Assembly: GCF_003367905.1 (NCBI RefSeq)
Contig: NZ_CP029462.1
Coordinates: 1-64,000, forward strand
Direction of reading: 5' to 3'
Source: Megasphaera stantonii
GTDB taxonomy: Bacteria; Bacillota; Negativicutes; Veillonellales; Megasphaeraceae
DNA length: 64,000 bases
A program made the position numbers and the translations under genes. Below the pieces are notes generated by a model. That model was given only the letters and a program-made list of their open reading frames with translations, was not told the DNA's origin and ran no database searches. Positions 35,573 to 43,829 of this stretch are shown piece after piece; position 1 is the first letter of the stretch; every line of letters begins with the position of its first letter.

Positions 35573-36657
35573 GGGCCTTGCCCGAACGATTTGAACACGG
35601 CGGAAACGTATACATACCTAATGAAGGCAGGAAGTGGCTGGATTTCAGCGCCAACATCAATCCTCTCGGATTGTCGGAATCGGTCCGTACGGCGATTGCG
35701 GCGGAAATCGATACAGTCGTCCACTACCCGGACCCGCAGGGGCGGCGGCTCAAGGAGGTTTTGAGCAGCTATTACGCCGTGCCGGAATCCGCACTCCTGC
35801 TGGGGAACGGCGCGGCTGAACTATTTTACGTGTACATGCACTGTGTTCGGCCGAAGCGCGTTCTCATTCCCGTTCCCTCCTTTAACGAATACGAGCGGGC
35901 GGCGTTGGCGGCGAGGGCAGATGTAATTTATTGCTATATGAAATGTGAAGACGGCTTCGCCATGCCTGTCAACGAATTGCGCCGGCAAGCCGGCAACGCA
36001 GACTGCATCCTGCTTGGCAATCCCAATAACCCGACGGGAACGCTGACGCCGGCAAGCGACATAGAGTCCTTGGTATGGACGGCGCAGAAGGCCGGGACAG
36101 ACGTTGTCGTCGACGAGTCCTTCCTCGATTTCCGCAGCGATAGAGAGCGGTACGCCGCCCGTTCGCTGGTAAAGCAGTATGACAACTTGTTCGTCGTACA
36201 ATCCCTTACGAAATATTACGCTGTTCCCGGCTTGCGCCTGGGCTTTGCCGTCGTGCCGGAGGGGAAACGCAGGTGGCTGGAAATGCACAAGGATGTGTGG
36301 AACGTCAATTGCCTGGCCCAGTCCGCCGGCATCGCCGCCCTGAAAGACAGGGCGTATCAGGAGAAAACGCAACAATACGTGCGGAATGCGGCAATGCGTT
36401 TGTACGAAAAAGTACGAGCCATACCCGGGCTGGAGCCGCTGCCGCCGACGGTTAATTTTATGCTGACCGACGCTGTGGGAACGGGACTGACAGCCTGTCA
36501 TATCGGCGCCGTGCTGCGCAACGAGGGTATACTAATTCGCGATTGTGCTAACTATCCCGGCCTGACGCCCTTTTATTTTCGCCTCGCCGTGCGGACAGAG
36601 GAAGAGAATGAAATGCTTTGCAAAGCCCTTAAAAATGTTGTTTCTATTGAAAGTTAA
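35551..36657 (+). CDS. cobD: Threonine-phosphate decarboxylase CobD
   Basis: A PLP-dependent fold type I enzyme (368 residues) that decarboxylates L-threonine O-3-phosphate to (R)-1-amino-2-propanol phosphate. WLDFSANINPLGLSESV near residue 30, NPNNPTGTLTP near 153 and the PLP-lysine segment VQSLTKYYAVPGLRLGF near 222 are visible. It overlaps pduX by 22 bases. A second ATG 18 bases inside has GAGAGG too close to serve as a ribosome site, so the first is preferred. Confidence 0.93.
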   Translation: MDYREEMRALPERFEHGGNVYIPNEGRKWLDFSANINPLGLSESVRTAIAAEIDTVVHYPDPQGRRLKEVLSSYYAVPESALLLGNGAAELFYVYMHCVRPKRVLIPVPSFNEYERAALAARADVIYCYMKCEDGFAMPVNELRRQAGNADCILLGNPNNPTGTLTPASDIESLVWTAQKAGTDVVVDESFLDFRSDRERYAARSLVKQYDNLFVVQSLTKYYAVPGLRLGFAVVPEGKRRWLEMHKDVWNVNCLAQSAGIAALKDRAYQEKTQQYVRNAAMRLYEKVRAIPGLEPLPPTVNFMLTDAVGTGLTACHIGAVLRNEGILIRDCANYPGLTPFYFRLAVRTEEENEMLCKALKNVVSIES

Positions 36658-36688
36658 AGGACGGTATTTAAATTTTACCGTCTTTTTA
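36657..36688 (+). terminator. Terminator of the cobalamin operon
   Basis: GACGGTA / TACCGTC stem around an AT loop, followed by five T, 3 bases after the cobD stop. Confidence 0.88.
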
Positions 36689-36768
36689 TTGCCCAACATA
36701 AGTTACAAAAATCACATATTTATTAAATTTAAATTAAAATGAAATTAGAAGAACATTAAAAGTAGGGT

Positions 36769-36798
36769 TTGCAAATGATTTTTTTTTGATTTTATGAT
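36769..36798 (+). promoter_or_regulatory. Probable promoter of brnQ
   Basis: TTGCAA (36769-36774), 18 bases, TATGAT (36793-36798) in a strongly AT-rich gap. It gives a leader of about 115 nt, in which I see no recognisable riboswitch. Confidence 0.5.
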
Positions 36799-36920
36799 AC
36801 AATAACATCATAGATTAGATAACGTAATCGCAAAGATTAAATTATTTAATGTATGCTACACTTTATTCCCGTCCTTATTTATATGTAGCGAAAAATTTAA
36901 AAGGGTTAGGAGGAATTCAT

Positions 36921-38249
36921 ATGGGAGAAAAGAAACAAAACAGAACCGTAGCTATCGGGTTAATGCTGTTCGCCTTGTTCTTTGGCGCCGGCAACTTGAT
37001 ATTCCCGGCATCTATGGGGCAGAACGCAGGCGTGAATGTCTGGTGGGCCGTTTTGGGCTTCGTTCTGACAGGCGTTAGCCTTCCGCTGCTGGGCGTACTG
37101 GCTATCGGCTATTCGGGCTGTAAAGACTTGGAGGAGCTGGCAGGCCGCGTGCATCCGAAGTTCGGATTGTTCTTCGCAGTTATTTCATCGCTTACGATCG
37201 GGCCTTGCTTTGCTACGCCGAGAACGGGCAGCGTTTCCTATGAAATCGCCGTTCGTCCGTTCTTGTCTGACGGCGGCAGCGACATGGTTATGACCATATT
37301 CCTGGTCGTTTTCTTCGTCGTTTCGTGGTGGCTGTCCGTATCGCCGAGCAAGCTCGTTGACCGTATCGGCAAGATTCTGACGCCGACCTTGCTGTTTGTC
37401 ATTTTAGTTCTTATCGTTAAGTCGTTCATTACGCCGCTCGGCACGCCTCTTGAAGCGACGGAAAAATACGCGACGCCTATGCTGGCGACCGTACAGGGCT
37501 TCATCGACGGCTACGGCACGATGGACGCCATCGCATCGCTTATCTTCGCTATCTTGGTCGTAGAATTCGTCGTAGAAGACGGCACGTCTACGCCGGAAGA
37601 AGTGACGAAGGAAGTATTTAAGGCCGGCATCATCGCCGTCGGCTGCCTGGCTTTCGTCTACATCTTTATTTCCAAGATCGGCGCCGACAGCGTTATGGCA
37701 TTCGGCATTCAGGACACGGGCGCGCCGGTACTTTCCAAGAGCGCTATGATCCTCTTCGGCGACGTAGGGGCTATCATCCTGGCTATCATCGTATTGCTGG
37801 CCTGCTTGTCCACGGCTATCGGCCTGATTTCGTCCTGTGCGAGATACTTCAACCGCTTGATTCCGAAGATCAGCTATAAAGGCTGGGTAACGATTTTCTC
37901 CGTTTGGTCCTTCGGCGTCGCTATGTTCGGTTTGAAGACCATCATCGTTGCGGCTATTCCCGTTTTGATGTTCATTTATCCGCAGGTTGTCGCGATCGTA
38001 TTCCTGACGTTCCTGCACAAGTCCTTCGGCGGCCGTCAGTGCGTATACGCTTGGACGATGGGCCTGACGATTATTCCGTCCCTCATCGCTGGTACGCAGA
38101 CTGCCGGTATTTCCCTCGGCGGCATCGATACATTCTTCAATACGATGGTTCCGTTCCATTCCATTGGTATGGGCTGGATTTCCTTTGCCATCGCCGGGTT
38201 TATCATCGGCCTGATTTGGAAGGGCGCAGTAAAATCTAAAGCAAGTTAA
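36921..38249 (+). CDS. brnQ: Branched-chain amino acid transport system II carrier protein BrnQ
   Basis: The 442-residue LIVCS-family carrier imports Leu, Ile and Val with Na+ or H+. It begins KKQNRTVAIGLMLFALFFGAGNLIFPASMGQNAG, the family signature, and has about 12 hydrophobic helices. FATPRTGSVSYEIAVRPFL near 95 is also characteristic. The ATG is preceded by TTAGGAGG; an ATG 72 bases upstream lies in AT-rich leader and lacks a ribosome site. Confidence 0.95.
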   Translation: MGEKKQNRTVAIGLMLFALFFGAGNLIFPASMGQNAGVNVWWAVLGFVLTGVSLPLLGVLAIGYSGCKDLEELAGRVHPKFGLFFAVISSLTIGPCFATPRTGSVSYEIAVRPFLSDGGSDMVMTIFLVVFFVVSWWLSVSPSKLVDRIGKILTPTLLFVILVLIVKSFITPLGTPLEATEKYATPMLATVQGFIDGYGTMDAIASLIFAILVVEFVVEDGTSTPEEVTKEVFKAGIIAVGCLAFVYIFISKIGADSVMAFGIQDTGAPVLSKSAMILFGDVGAIILAIIVLLACLSTAIGLISSCARYFNRLIPKISYKGWVTIFSVWSFGVAMFGLKTIIVAAIPVLMFIYPQVVAIVFLTFLHKSFGGRQCVYAWTMGLTIIPSLIAGTQTAGISLGGIDTFFNTMVPFHSIGMGWISFAIAGFIIGLIWKGAVKSKAS

Positions 38250-38259
38250 GAAAATTTTG

Positions 38260-38288
38260 TTGTCAACTGCCAAGTGACATGATATACT
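38260..38288 (+). promoter_or_regulatory. Promoter of the APC permease gene
   Basis: TTGTCA (38260-38265), 17-base spacer, TATACT (38283-38288), just after the brnQ stop. Transcription would begin near 38295, upstream of the hairpin at 38305-38344. Confidence 0.75.
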
Positions 38289-38304
38289 CTTAGGCAAGCA
38301 TAAT

Positions 38305-38346
38305 AAAACAGCTCTTAGGAATCCTAATTCTTAGGAGCTGTTTTGT
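38305..38346 (+). terminator. Hairpin: brnQ terminator and possible leader attenuator of the permease gene
   Basis: AAAACAGCTCTTAG pairs with TTAGGAGCTGTTTT (one G.T), ending in TTTTG. It lies downstream of a good promoter and upstream of the permease start, so it would be transcribed as leader RNA. CTCTTAGG occurs both at 38287-38294 and 38312-38319, allowing alternative pairings with CCTAA at 38323-38327. Confidence 0.65.
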
Positions 38347-38384
38347 TCATTACGCTGAATTTGTAGTGTAAAGGGGAAAAAAGC

Positions 38385-39761
38385 ATGAACATTTTGCGCC
38401 GTAAATCCTTCGAAGATTTGATGGAGACTACGGAAGAAAAAAAATTGACGAAAGCCTTGGGAGCGTTCGACATCACCCTCATGGGGTTGGGAATCATCAT
38501 CGGGACGGGGATTTTCGTCCTGACCGGCATTGGCGCGGCTAAATATGCCGGCCCTGGCCTGATGCTGTCCTTCGTGCTGGCAGCCGTTACCTGTACCTTC
38601 GTTTGCCTGGCGTATTCGGAGTTGGCCTCGTTCCTTCCTGTATCAGGGAGCTCGTATACCTATGCCTATGCGTCGCTGGGTGAAGTATTCGGCTGGTGGG
38701 TAGGCTGGAGCCTGATTTTGGAATATTCCGTTGGAGCCAGCGCCGTCGCCGGCGGCTGGTCGGCATACTTTGTCGGTATTCTTCATTCGTGCGGCATCGA
38801 TTTGCCTAAAGCGCTTACGGCCGTGCCGGCTGAAGGCGGACTCATCAATCTGCCGGCAGCCTTTATCGTCCTCGTCACGACGGCGCTGCTGGTCATCGGC
38901 GTAAAGGAAAGTACCCGTGTAAACCGGATTCTCGTGTACATCAAAATCGGCACGATTTTCGTATTCCTGTTTTTAGCAGCTCCCCATATTGAACCGGCGA
39001 ATTGGCAGCCCTTCCTGCCGTACGGCATTCACGGCGTCGCCGCCGGCACGGCTGTGCTGTTCTTTGCTTACCTTGGTTTCGATGCCTTGTCCACAGCGGC
39101 GGAAGAAACGAAAAATCCGAAACGGGATATGCCTATCGGCATCATCGCCGCCTTGGCTATCTGTACGATTTTGTACATCGCCGTATGCGCCGCTATGACC
39201 GGCGTCGTGCCGTATCCCCTTCTTGATACGGCTGCTCCGGCATCGTTTGTATTGGAATACATCGGCCTTCATTTAGGCTCGGCTGTCGTCGGCACCGGCG
39301 CATTCTGCGGGTTATCGACAGTTGTACTGTGCATGCTCTATGCCCAGAGCCGGGCCCTCTATTCCATGAGCCGCGACGGCCTGATGCCCATGAGCTTGTA
39401 TAAGGTCCATCCGAAATTCCACACGCCGTATATTATTCAGATTGTCGTCGGCATTCTCGTTGCGTGCATCGCCGGTTTCACGCCGATTCACATCGTCGCC
39501 GAAACGTGCAGTGCCGGTACGATTTTCGCTTTCCTGTGCTCGTGCGTCGGCATTCTCGTTCTGCGCCGCAAATACCCGGACAAGCCGAGAGGTTTCCGCT
39601 GCCCGGCAGTACACGTCATTGCTCCCTTAGGGTTTATATTCTGCGCCTTTGTCTTTTCCCAGCTGTCGTGGCATACGCTCGTGCTGTTTGCCATCTGGTC
39701 GGTTTTGGGCTTGGTCATTTACTTGGCTTACGGCTATGGCCACAGTACGTTAAACAAGTAA
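38385..39761 (+). CDS. APC superfamily amino acid permease
   Basis: The 458-residue, 12-helix transporter is of the cationic amino acid transporter (YfnA/CAT) type: an amphipathic N-terminus (RRKSFEDLMETTEEKKLTKAL), LMGLGIIIGTGIFVLTGIGAAKYAGP near 30 as the unwound helix-1 substrate site, SGSSYTYAYASLGE near 88 and FFAYLGFDALSTAAEETKNP near 227. The substrate cannot be told from sequence. It may share regulation with brnQ, being 135 bases downstream, but has its own promoter. Confidence 0.9.
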   Translation: MNILRRKSFEDLMETTEEKKLTKALGAFDITLMGLGIIIGTGIFVLTGIGAAKYAGPGLMLSFVLAAVTCTFVCLAYSELASFLPVSGSSYTYAYASLGEVFGWWVGWSLILEYSVGASAVAGGWSAYFVGILHSCGIDLPKALTAVPAEGGLINLPAAFIVLVTTALLVIGVKESTRVNRILVYIKIGTIFVFLFLAAPHIEPANWQPFLPYGIHGVAAGTAVLFFAYLGFDALSTAAEETKNPKRDMPIGIIAALAICTILYIAVCAAMTGVVPYPLLDTAAPASFVLEYIGLHLGSAVVGTGAFCGLSTVVLCMLYAQSRALYSMSRDGLMPMSLYKVHPKFHTPYIIQIVVGILVACIAGFTPIHIVAETCSAGTIFAFLCSCVGILVLRRKYPDKPRGFRCPAVHVIAPLGFIFCAFVFSQLSWHTLVLFAIWSVLGLVIYLAYGYGHSTLNK

Positions 39762-40088
39762 AGCCGTTGGAAAAGGCAGAAGAAACTGCATTTCAAGGGA
39801 TATATCTGTAAAACTGAAAACACCGCATCCTGCAGTTGTCCTGTGCGATGCGGTGTTTTTGGCTAAGTAAGACCACTAGCCTTGAAACCTTGTGCAGCCC
39901 GTTTAGAGCAGCTGTACCTTTCAAAGGATTATCTTTGCAGGTAATGGTATCGTTTTCTTTTTCTCCTGTTTTCAAGCGTTTGATCTATTGTGAGGCTATG
40001 AAATGACGTTTTTGCTAAGGGAATGGCAGGAAAATTAAAAATAGGACTTGTAAAACTCCATGAATCTTGTATAATAAATACATGTCAT
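39762..40088. other. Intergenic region with terminator and tRNA promoter
   Basis: This 327-base stretch has no convincing gene. It holds the permease terminator (39817-39861), an imperfect hairpin ACCTTTCAAAG / CTTTGCAGGT around 39915-39942, and the tRNA-Ala promoter: TTGTAA (40048-40053) and TATAAT (40070-40075), 16 bases apart. The remaining 100 or so bases show nothing I recognise; a small RNA is possible but unsupported. Confidence 0.5.
39817..39861 (+). terminator. Terminator after APC permease
   Basis: A perfect 13-bp stem AAAACACCGCATC / GATGCGGTGTTTT with a 17-nt loop. Confidence 0.88.
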
Positions 40089-40164
40089 GGGGATGTAGCT
40101 CAGCTGGGAGAGCGTACGGTTCGCATCCGTGAGGTCGAGGGTTCAAGCCCCTTCATCTCCACCA
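40089..40164 (+). tRNA. tRNA-Ala (anticodon CGC)
   Basis: 76 nt with encoded CCA. Acceptor GGGGATG pairs with CATCTCC and includes the G3.U70 pair that is the alanine identity element. The anticodon loop TTCGCAT gives CGC, reading GCG. The D arm AGCTCAGCTGGGAGAGC and T arm GGTTCAAGCC are normal. Confidence 0.96.
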
Positions 40165-40167
40165 TGA

Positions 40168-40197
40168 AAAAGACCCTGAGCGGGGTCTTTTTTTTTG
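40168..40197 (+). terminator. Terminator of tRNA-Ala
   Basis: AGACCC / GGGTCT stem flanked by A and T runs, with nine T following. Confidence 0.9.
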
Positions 40198-40292
40198 TGA
40201 AAAAATTGAATGCAGCTAGTAGCATTCTGCCGTGCGGCATGCTATAATACAGTAGCTTACTAGAAATCATTGCAGGGAGGAAGACAAGCCGA

Positions 40293-41462
40293 ATGAAAGT
40301 ACAACAGCGAGTACGAGTTGCCATGTCGGTTTCCGTACCGGGAATAGCCGCGCTGAAGCGGATAGAATTATATATGCGGCAAAATCCGGATTTGACGATA
40401 GCTTCGTTGTTTGCCTTAGCGACGACGATTGCCGTTCCCGTTTCGCCGGAGCAGCTGGTCGGGAGCATCAACGCGCCGCTGCTGGCGACGTTGTTCTGCC
40501 TGATGGCGATTATTGCCGGCTTTCGCCGCGGCGGCGTCTTGACCTATGCCTACGGGCGATTGTTTTCCGGAGCCGTATCGGCGCGCCGTCTCGTGCAGTT
40601 TTTCGTATTCAGCTGCTTCTTTTTCTCCATGGCCGTGACGAACGACGTGTCGCTCATCATCTTTGTGCCCCTGGCCATTGCCGTACTTTCGGCGGCAGGC
40701 ATGGAAGACCAGCTATTGTTTGTCCTGACCTTTCAGACGATTGCGGCGAATATGGGCAGTATTCTAACGCCTATCGGCAATCCGCAGAACCTGTTTATCT
40801 ATTCCTATTATCAGATGAATTTAGCCGAATTTCTTCGTATTACGGGGCCGCTGACGGCGTTCAGCGGGCTGCTGCTGTGGGCTGTTACGTATTATATTCC
40901 CAAGACGGCTGTCTCCGTGCCCGACGGCGAGGCGCCGACGATGGGGCGGCGAAAAGGGCTGGTCTTTGCCCTGTTGTTTGGGGTGTGTATCTTAGCAGTC
41001 CTGCGCCTGATCACGCCGCTGGTGATGTTTCTCATCGTCTGCCCGGCCTTGGTTTTGGCGGACAGGCGGGTATTTCGCGACGTCGATTACAAGCTGCTCT
41101 TGTTGTTCATCTTTCTATTTATCGGCGTAGGCAATATCGGCCGTCTGCCGATTATGACGGCAGGCCCGGCTCAGCTGCTGCAGGGCCATGAGTTTATGCT
41201 GTCCCTTCTGCTCAGCCAGGTTCTGAGCAACGTGCCGACTGTCGTTCTCCTCGCTCCCTATACGGATGCAGCGCGGGAACTGCTGCTGGGCGTCAACGTC
41301 GGCGGCTTGGGTACGATTATCGCTTCTATGGCCAGCATCATCTCTTTTAAGGCCTACTTGGGAACGGCTCATTGCCGTCCTCTGCGGTATTTGGCCTTTT
41401 TTACGGCGGCAAACGTCGTGTTTTTAGCCGCTGTCTTGGCAATGGAAAGCGTTTTTATCTAA
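40293..41462 (+). CDS. Anion/ion permease of the ArsB/SLC13 (IT) superfamily
   Basis: A 389-residue membrane protein with about ten helices. FFSMAVTNDVSLIIFVPLAIAVL near 110 and NMGSILTPIGNPQNLFIYSYYQM near 150 are the helical-hairpin substrate motifs of the ion transporter superfamily (CitM, ArsB, NhaD, DASS), the latter containing the GNPQN/ NP motif; a second hairpin VLSNVPTVVLLAPY is near 310. Substrate (dicarboxylate, citrate, arsenite or Na+/H+) cannot be decided. GGGAGGAAG lies about 11 bases before the ATG. It stands alone with its own short upstream region. Confidence 0.8.
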   Translation: MKVQQRVRVAMSVSVPGIAALKRIELYMRQNPDLTIASLFALATTIAVPVSPEQLVGSINAPLLATLFCLMAIIAGFRRGGVLTYAYGRLFSGAVSARRLVQFFVFSCFFFSMAVTNDVSLIIFVPLAIAVLSAAGMEDQLLFVLTFQTIAANMGSILTPIGNPQNLFIYSYYQMNLAEFLRITGPLTAFSGLLLWAVTYYIPKTAVSVPDGEAPTMGRRKGLVFALLFGVCILAVLRLITPLVMFLIVCPALVLADRRVFRDVDYKLLLLFIFLFIGVGNIGRLPIMTAGPAQLLQGHEFMLSLLLSQVLSNVPTVVLLAPYTDAARELLLGVNVGGLGTIIASMASIISFKAYLGTAHCRPLRYLAFFTAANVVFLAAVLAMESVFI

Positions 41463-41520
41463 TTCCATACGAATCTACTAAAAGTCATCTGTGGACTTTT
41501 CCGGACATTGTCATCTTTTA

Positions 41521-41558
41521 GCCACACGATTGTCGTCATGCAGTCGTGCGGCTTTTTT
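41521..41558 (+). terminator. Terminator between the permease and MATE genes
   Basis: GCCACACGATTG / CAGTCGTGCGGC, 12 positions with one A.C mismatch and one G.T pair, followed by six T. The MATE ribosome site lies just beyond. Confidence 0.82.
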
Positions 41559-41577
41559 GCGTGTAGGAGGTAATTGT

Positions 41578-42927
41578 ATGAACGAAACCTTTATGAAAGA
41601 GAAACCGATATTGCCGCTCATCGCGTCTATGTCGCTGCCGGCTGTCGTATCGATGATCGTCAATTCATTATATAACATTATCGACAGCTTTTTTGTCGCC
41701 ATGATCAGCGAAGATGCCCTGACTGCCGTATCACTCGTATTTCCCATGCAGAACTTCGTCAACGCCGTGAGCATAGGCTTCGGCGTCGGCCTGAACGCGG
41801 TCATTTCCATCTGCCTGGGAGCTAAGCAGAACGATACAGCCCATACGGCGGCGACGCACGGCATGGTACTATCCGTTGTCCACGGCGTCGTGCTGACAGC
41901 CGTGACCTTCGCCCTGATTCCGTCTTTCCTGCGCATGTTTACCGACGACGAGGCTGTCGTATCCATGGGGCTAACCTATGCCTATATTGTTTTTGGGTTT
42001 TCTACGATATTGACCATCGGCCTGGCCTATGAAAAGATGTTTCAAGCCGTCGGCAGGATGAATGTGACGATGATAGCCCTTATCTGCGGATGTCTGACGA
42101 ATATCGTCGGCGATCCCATTTTGATTTTCGGCTTCGGCCCCATTCCGGCTATGGGGATCGCCGGCGCGGCCTGGGCGACGGGACTGGGGCAGACCGTGTC
42201 GCTGGCCGTATACCTTGCCGTATGCCGGTATAAGCCTCTGCAGGTACGTATTTCGTCGGCCTATCTGGTATGGAATCCCCTGCTGGATAAGCGCCTATAC
42301 GGCATCGGCATTCCCGCCGTGCTCAATATGGGCCTGCCGTCGCTGCTCGTATCGGCTCTCAACGGCATGCTGGCGCCCTTTTCGCCGATATACGTCGTCA
42401 TCCTCGGCATCTACTATAAACTCCAGACCTTTTTGTATATGCCGTCCAACGGCATCATTCAGGGCGTGCGGCCTCTTATCGGCTATAACTTCGGCGCAGG
42501 GGAATACGGCCGCGTCGGCGCGTTGTATAGGACGACGTTAGGGCTGAACAGCCTCATCATGATCGGCGGAACCGTTGTCTGCTTTGCTGTTCCAGATGTA
42601 CTCATAGGTTGGTTTACGGAAAATCCCGAAACGATACGCCTCGGAGCGTCGGCCCTGCGCATTATCAGCTGCGGCTTTATCGTGTCGGCCCTATCCGTTA
42701 CGGCGTCGGGAGCTCTTGAAGGACTGGGGAAGGGCGTACCGTCCCTGCTGATTTCCCTCCTGCGCTACGTCGTCGTCATCATTCCGGCAGCGTTTGTCTG
42801 TGTCAGCCTGTGGGGCCCCGACGGCATTTGGCACTGCTTTTGGATAGCGGAAGGCGTTGCGGCATTGCTGGCCTTCTTCATCTACAGGAGAACGGCGTCG
42901 GCTGCCATGGGGAAGGCAGGTAAATAG
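41578..42927 (+). CDS. MATE family multidrug efflux transporter
   Basis: The 449-residue protein has about 12 helices in two repeats and the DinF/MepA-like start ILPLIASMSLPAVVSMIVNSLYNIIDSFFVA. It exports cationic drugs by Na+ or H+ antiport. The ATG with GTAGGAGG upstream is chosen; the longer frame would run back through the terminator hairpin. No adjacent regulator gene is seen. Confidence 0.92.
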   Translation: MNETFMKEKPILPLIASMSLPAVVSMIVNSLYNIIDSFFVAMISEDALTAVSLVFPMQNFVNAVSIGFGVGLNAVISICLGAKQNDTAHTAATHGMVLSVVHGVVLTAVTFALIPSFLRMFTDDEAVVSMGLTYAYIVFGFSTILTIGLAYEKMFQAVGRMNVTMIALICGCLTNIVGDPILIFGFGPIPAMGIAGAAWATGLGQTVSLAVYLAVCRYKPLQVRISSAYLVWNPLLDKRLYGIGIPAVLNMGLPSLLVSALNGMLAPFSPIYVVILGIYYKLQTFLYMPSNGIIQGVRPLIGYNFGAGEYGRVGALYRTTLGLNSLIMIGGTVVCFAVPDVLIGWFTENPETIRLGASALRIISCGFIVSALSVTASGALEGLGKGVPSLLISLLRYVVVIIPAAFVCVSLWGPDGIWHCFWIAEGVAALLAFFIYRRTASAAMGKAGK

Positions 42928-42997
42928 CTGGTTTTTTCAGGTATTTTTCTGTATAATGGTAACGATGTCACTTGTATGTCAGCAAGGAGGAACTGCG

Positions 42998-43825
42998 ATG
43001 CTGCAAGAAAAAAACGGTATTTTTTATATTACCTTTGATATATTTAAAGCGCTGTCTAATGTGACCGCCGCCGTATCGGCGCGGAAGGGCGGCGTGAGCG
43101 GCGCTCCCTTTGCATCTCTCAACATGAGCTTTTCCAGCGGCGACGATCCGCGGCATGTCCTGGAAAACCGCCGCCGCTATTTGTCGGCCCTGCACGTCGT
43201 GCCGGAACACATCATCTGCTGCAATCAGGTACACGGCGTCAACGTCGTTCAGGCCGGACGAGCCGACTGGGGACGGGGGGCCTTGGAGCGGGAGAGCGCA
43301 ATTCCGTCGTGCGACGGCCTGATGACCGATGAAGCCGGCGTGCCGCTGACGATGAATTTCGCCGATTGCACGCCCTTGTTGTTCTGCGATCCCGTGCACC
43401 ATGCTGTCGCCGTAAGTCACGGCGGCTGGCGGGGAACGGCGGGAAACATCGCGGCAGAGACGCTGCGGCGCATGGGCGAGGCCTACGGCACGAAGCCGGA
43501 TGACGTGCTGGCTGCCATAGGGCCGGCTATCGGGCCCTGCTGCTTTGAAGTAGGGCAGGAAGTCGTCGATGCATTTGCCAAGCTGTTTTCTCCCCTGGAG
43601 ATGGAAGAACTGACCCGGCCGGCAGGAAATAAATACTATTTCGATTTGCCGAAGGCGAATCGGCTGCTTTTGCTGCGCGCCGGCATTCGGGCGGAGCATT
43701 TGGAAGATGCAGGCCTTTGCACCTATTGCCGCGACGACCTCTTTTTCTCGTACCGAAAAGCCAGCAAGGCCGGCGAACAGACGGGTCGCCATATGGCGGT
43801 TATCATGTGGAACGAAGGAGACTGA
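42998..43825 (+). CDS. pgeF: Purine nucleoside phosphorylase / laccase-domain protein (PgeF, YfiH family)
   Basis: The 275-residue protein belongs to the YfiH/DUF152 family, whose members have purine nucleoside phosphorylase and adenosine deaminase activity and, in E. coli, peptidoglycan editing activity. Metal ligands are in QVHGVNV near 78, ADCTPLLFCD near 128 and SHGGWRGTAGNI near 143. AAGGAGGA precedes the ATG. It sits 4 bases before the activator gene, probably one operon with metH, as is common near cobalamin genes only by chance. Confidence 0.9.
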   Translation: MLQEKNGIFYITFDIFKALSNVTAAVSARKGGVSGAPFASLNMSFSSGDDPRHVLENRRRYLSALHVVPEHIICCNQVHGVNVVQAGRADWGRGALERESAIPSCDGLMTDEAGVPLTMNFADCTPLLFCDPVHHAVAVSHGGWRGTAGNIAAETLRRMGEAYGTKPDDVLAAIGPAIGPCCFEVGQEVVDAFAKLFSPLEMEELTRPAGNKYYFDLPKANRLLLLRAGIRAEHLEDAGLCTYCRDDLFFSYRKASKAGEQTGRHMAVIMWNEGD

Positions 43826-43829
43826 GGCC

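Noticed and set aside
40023-40247. 74-residue open frame over tRNA-Ala
   Set aside because: It includes the tRNA and its terminator; not a protein gene.
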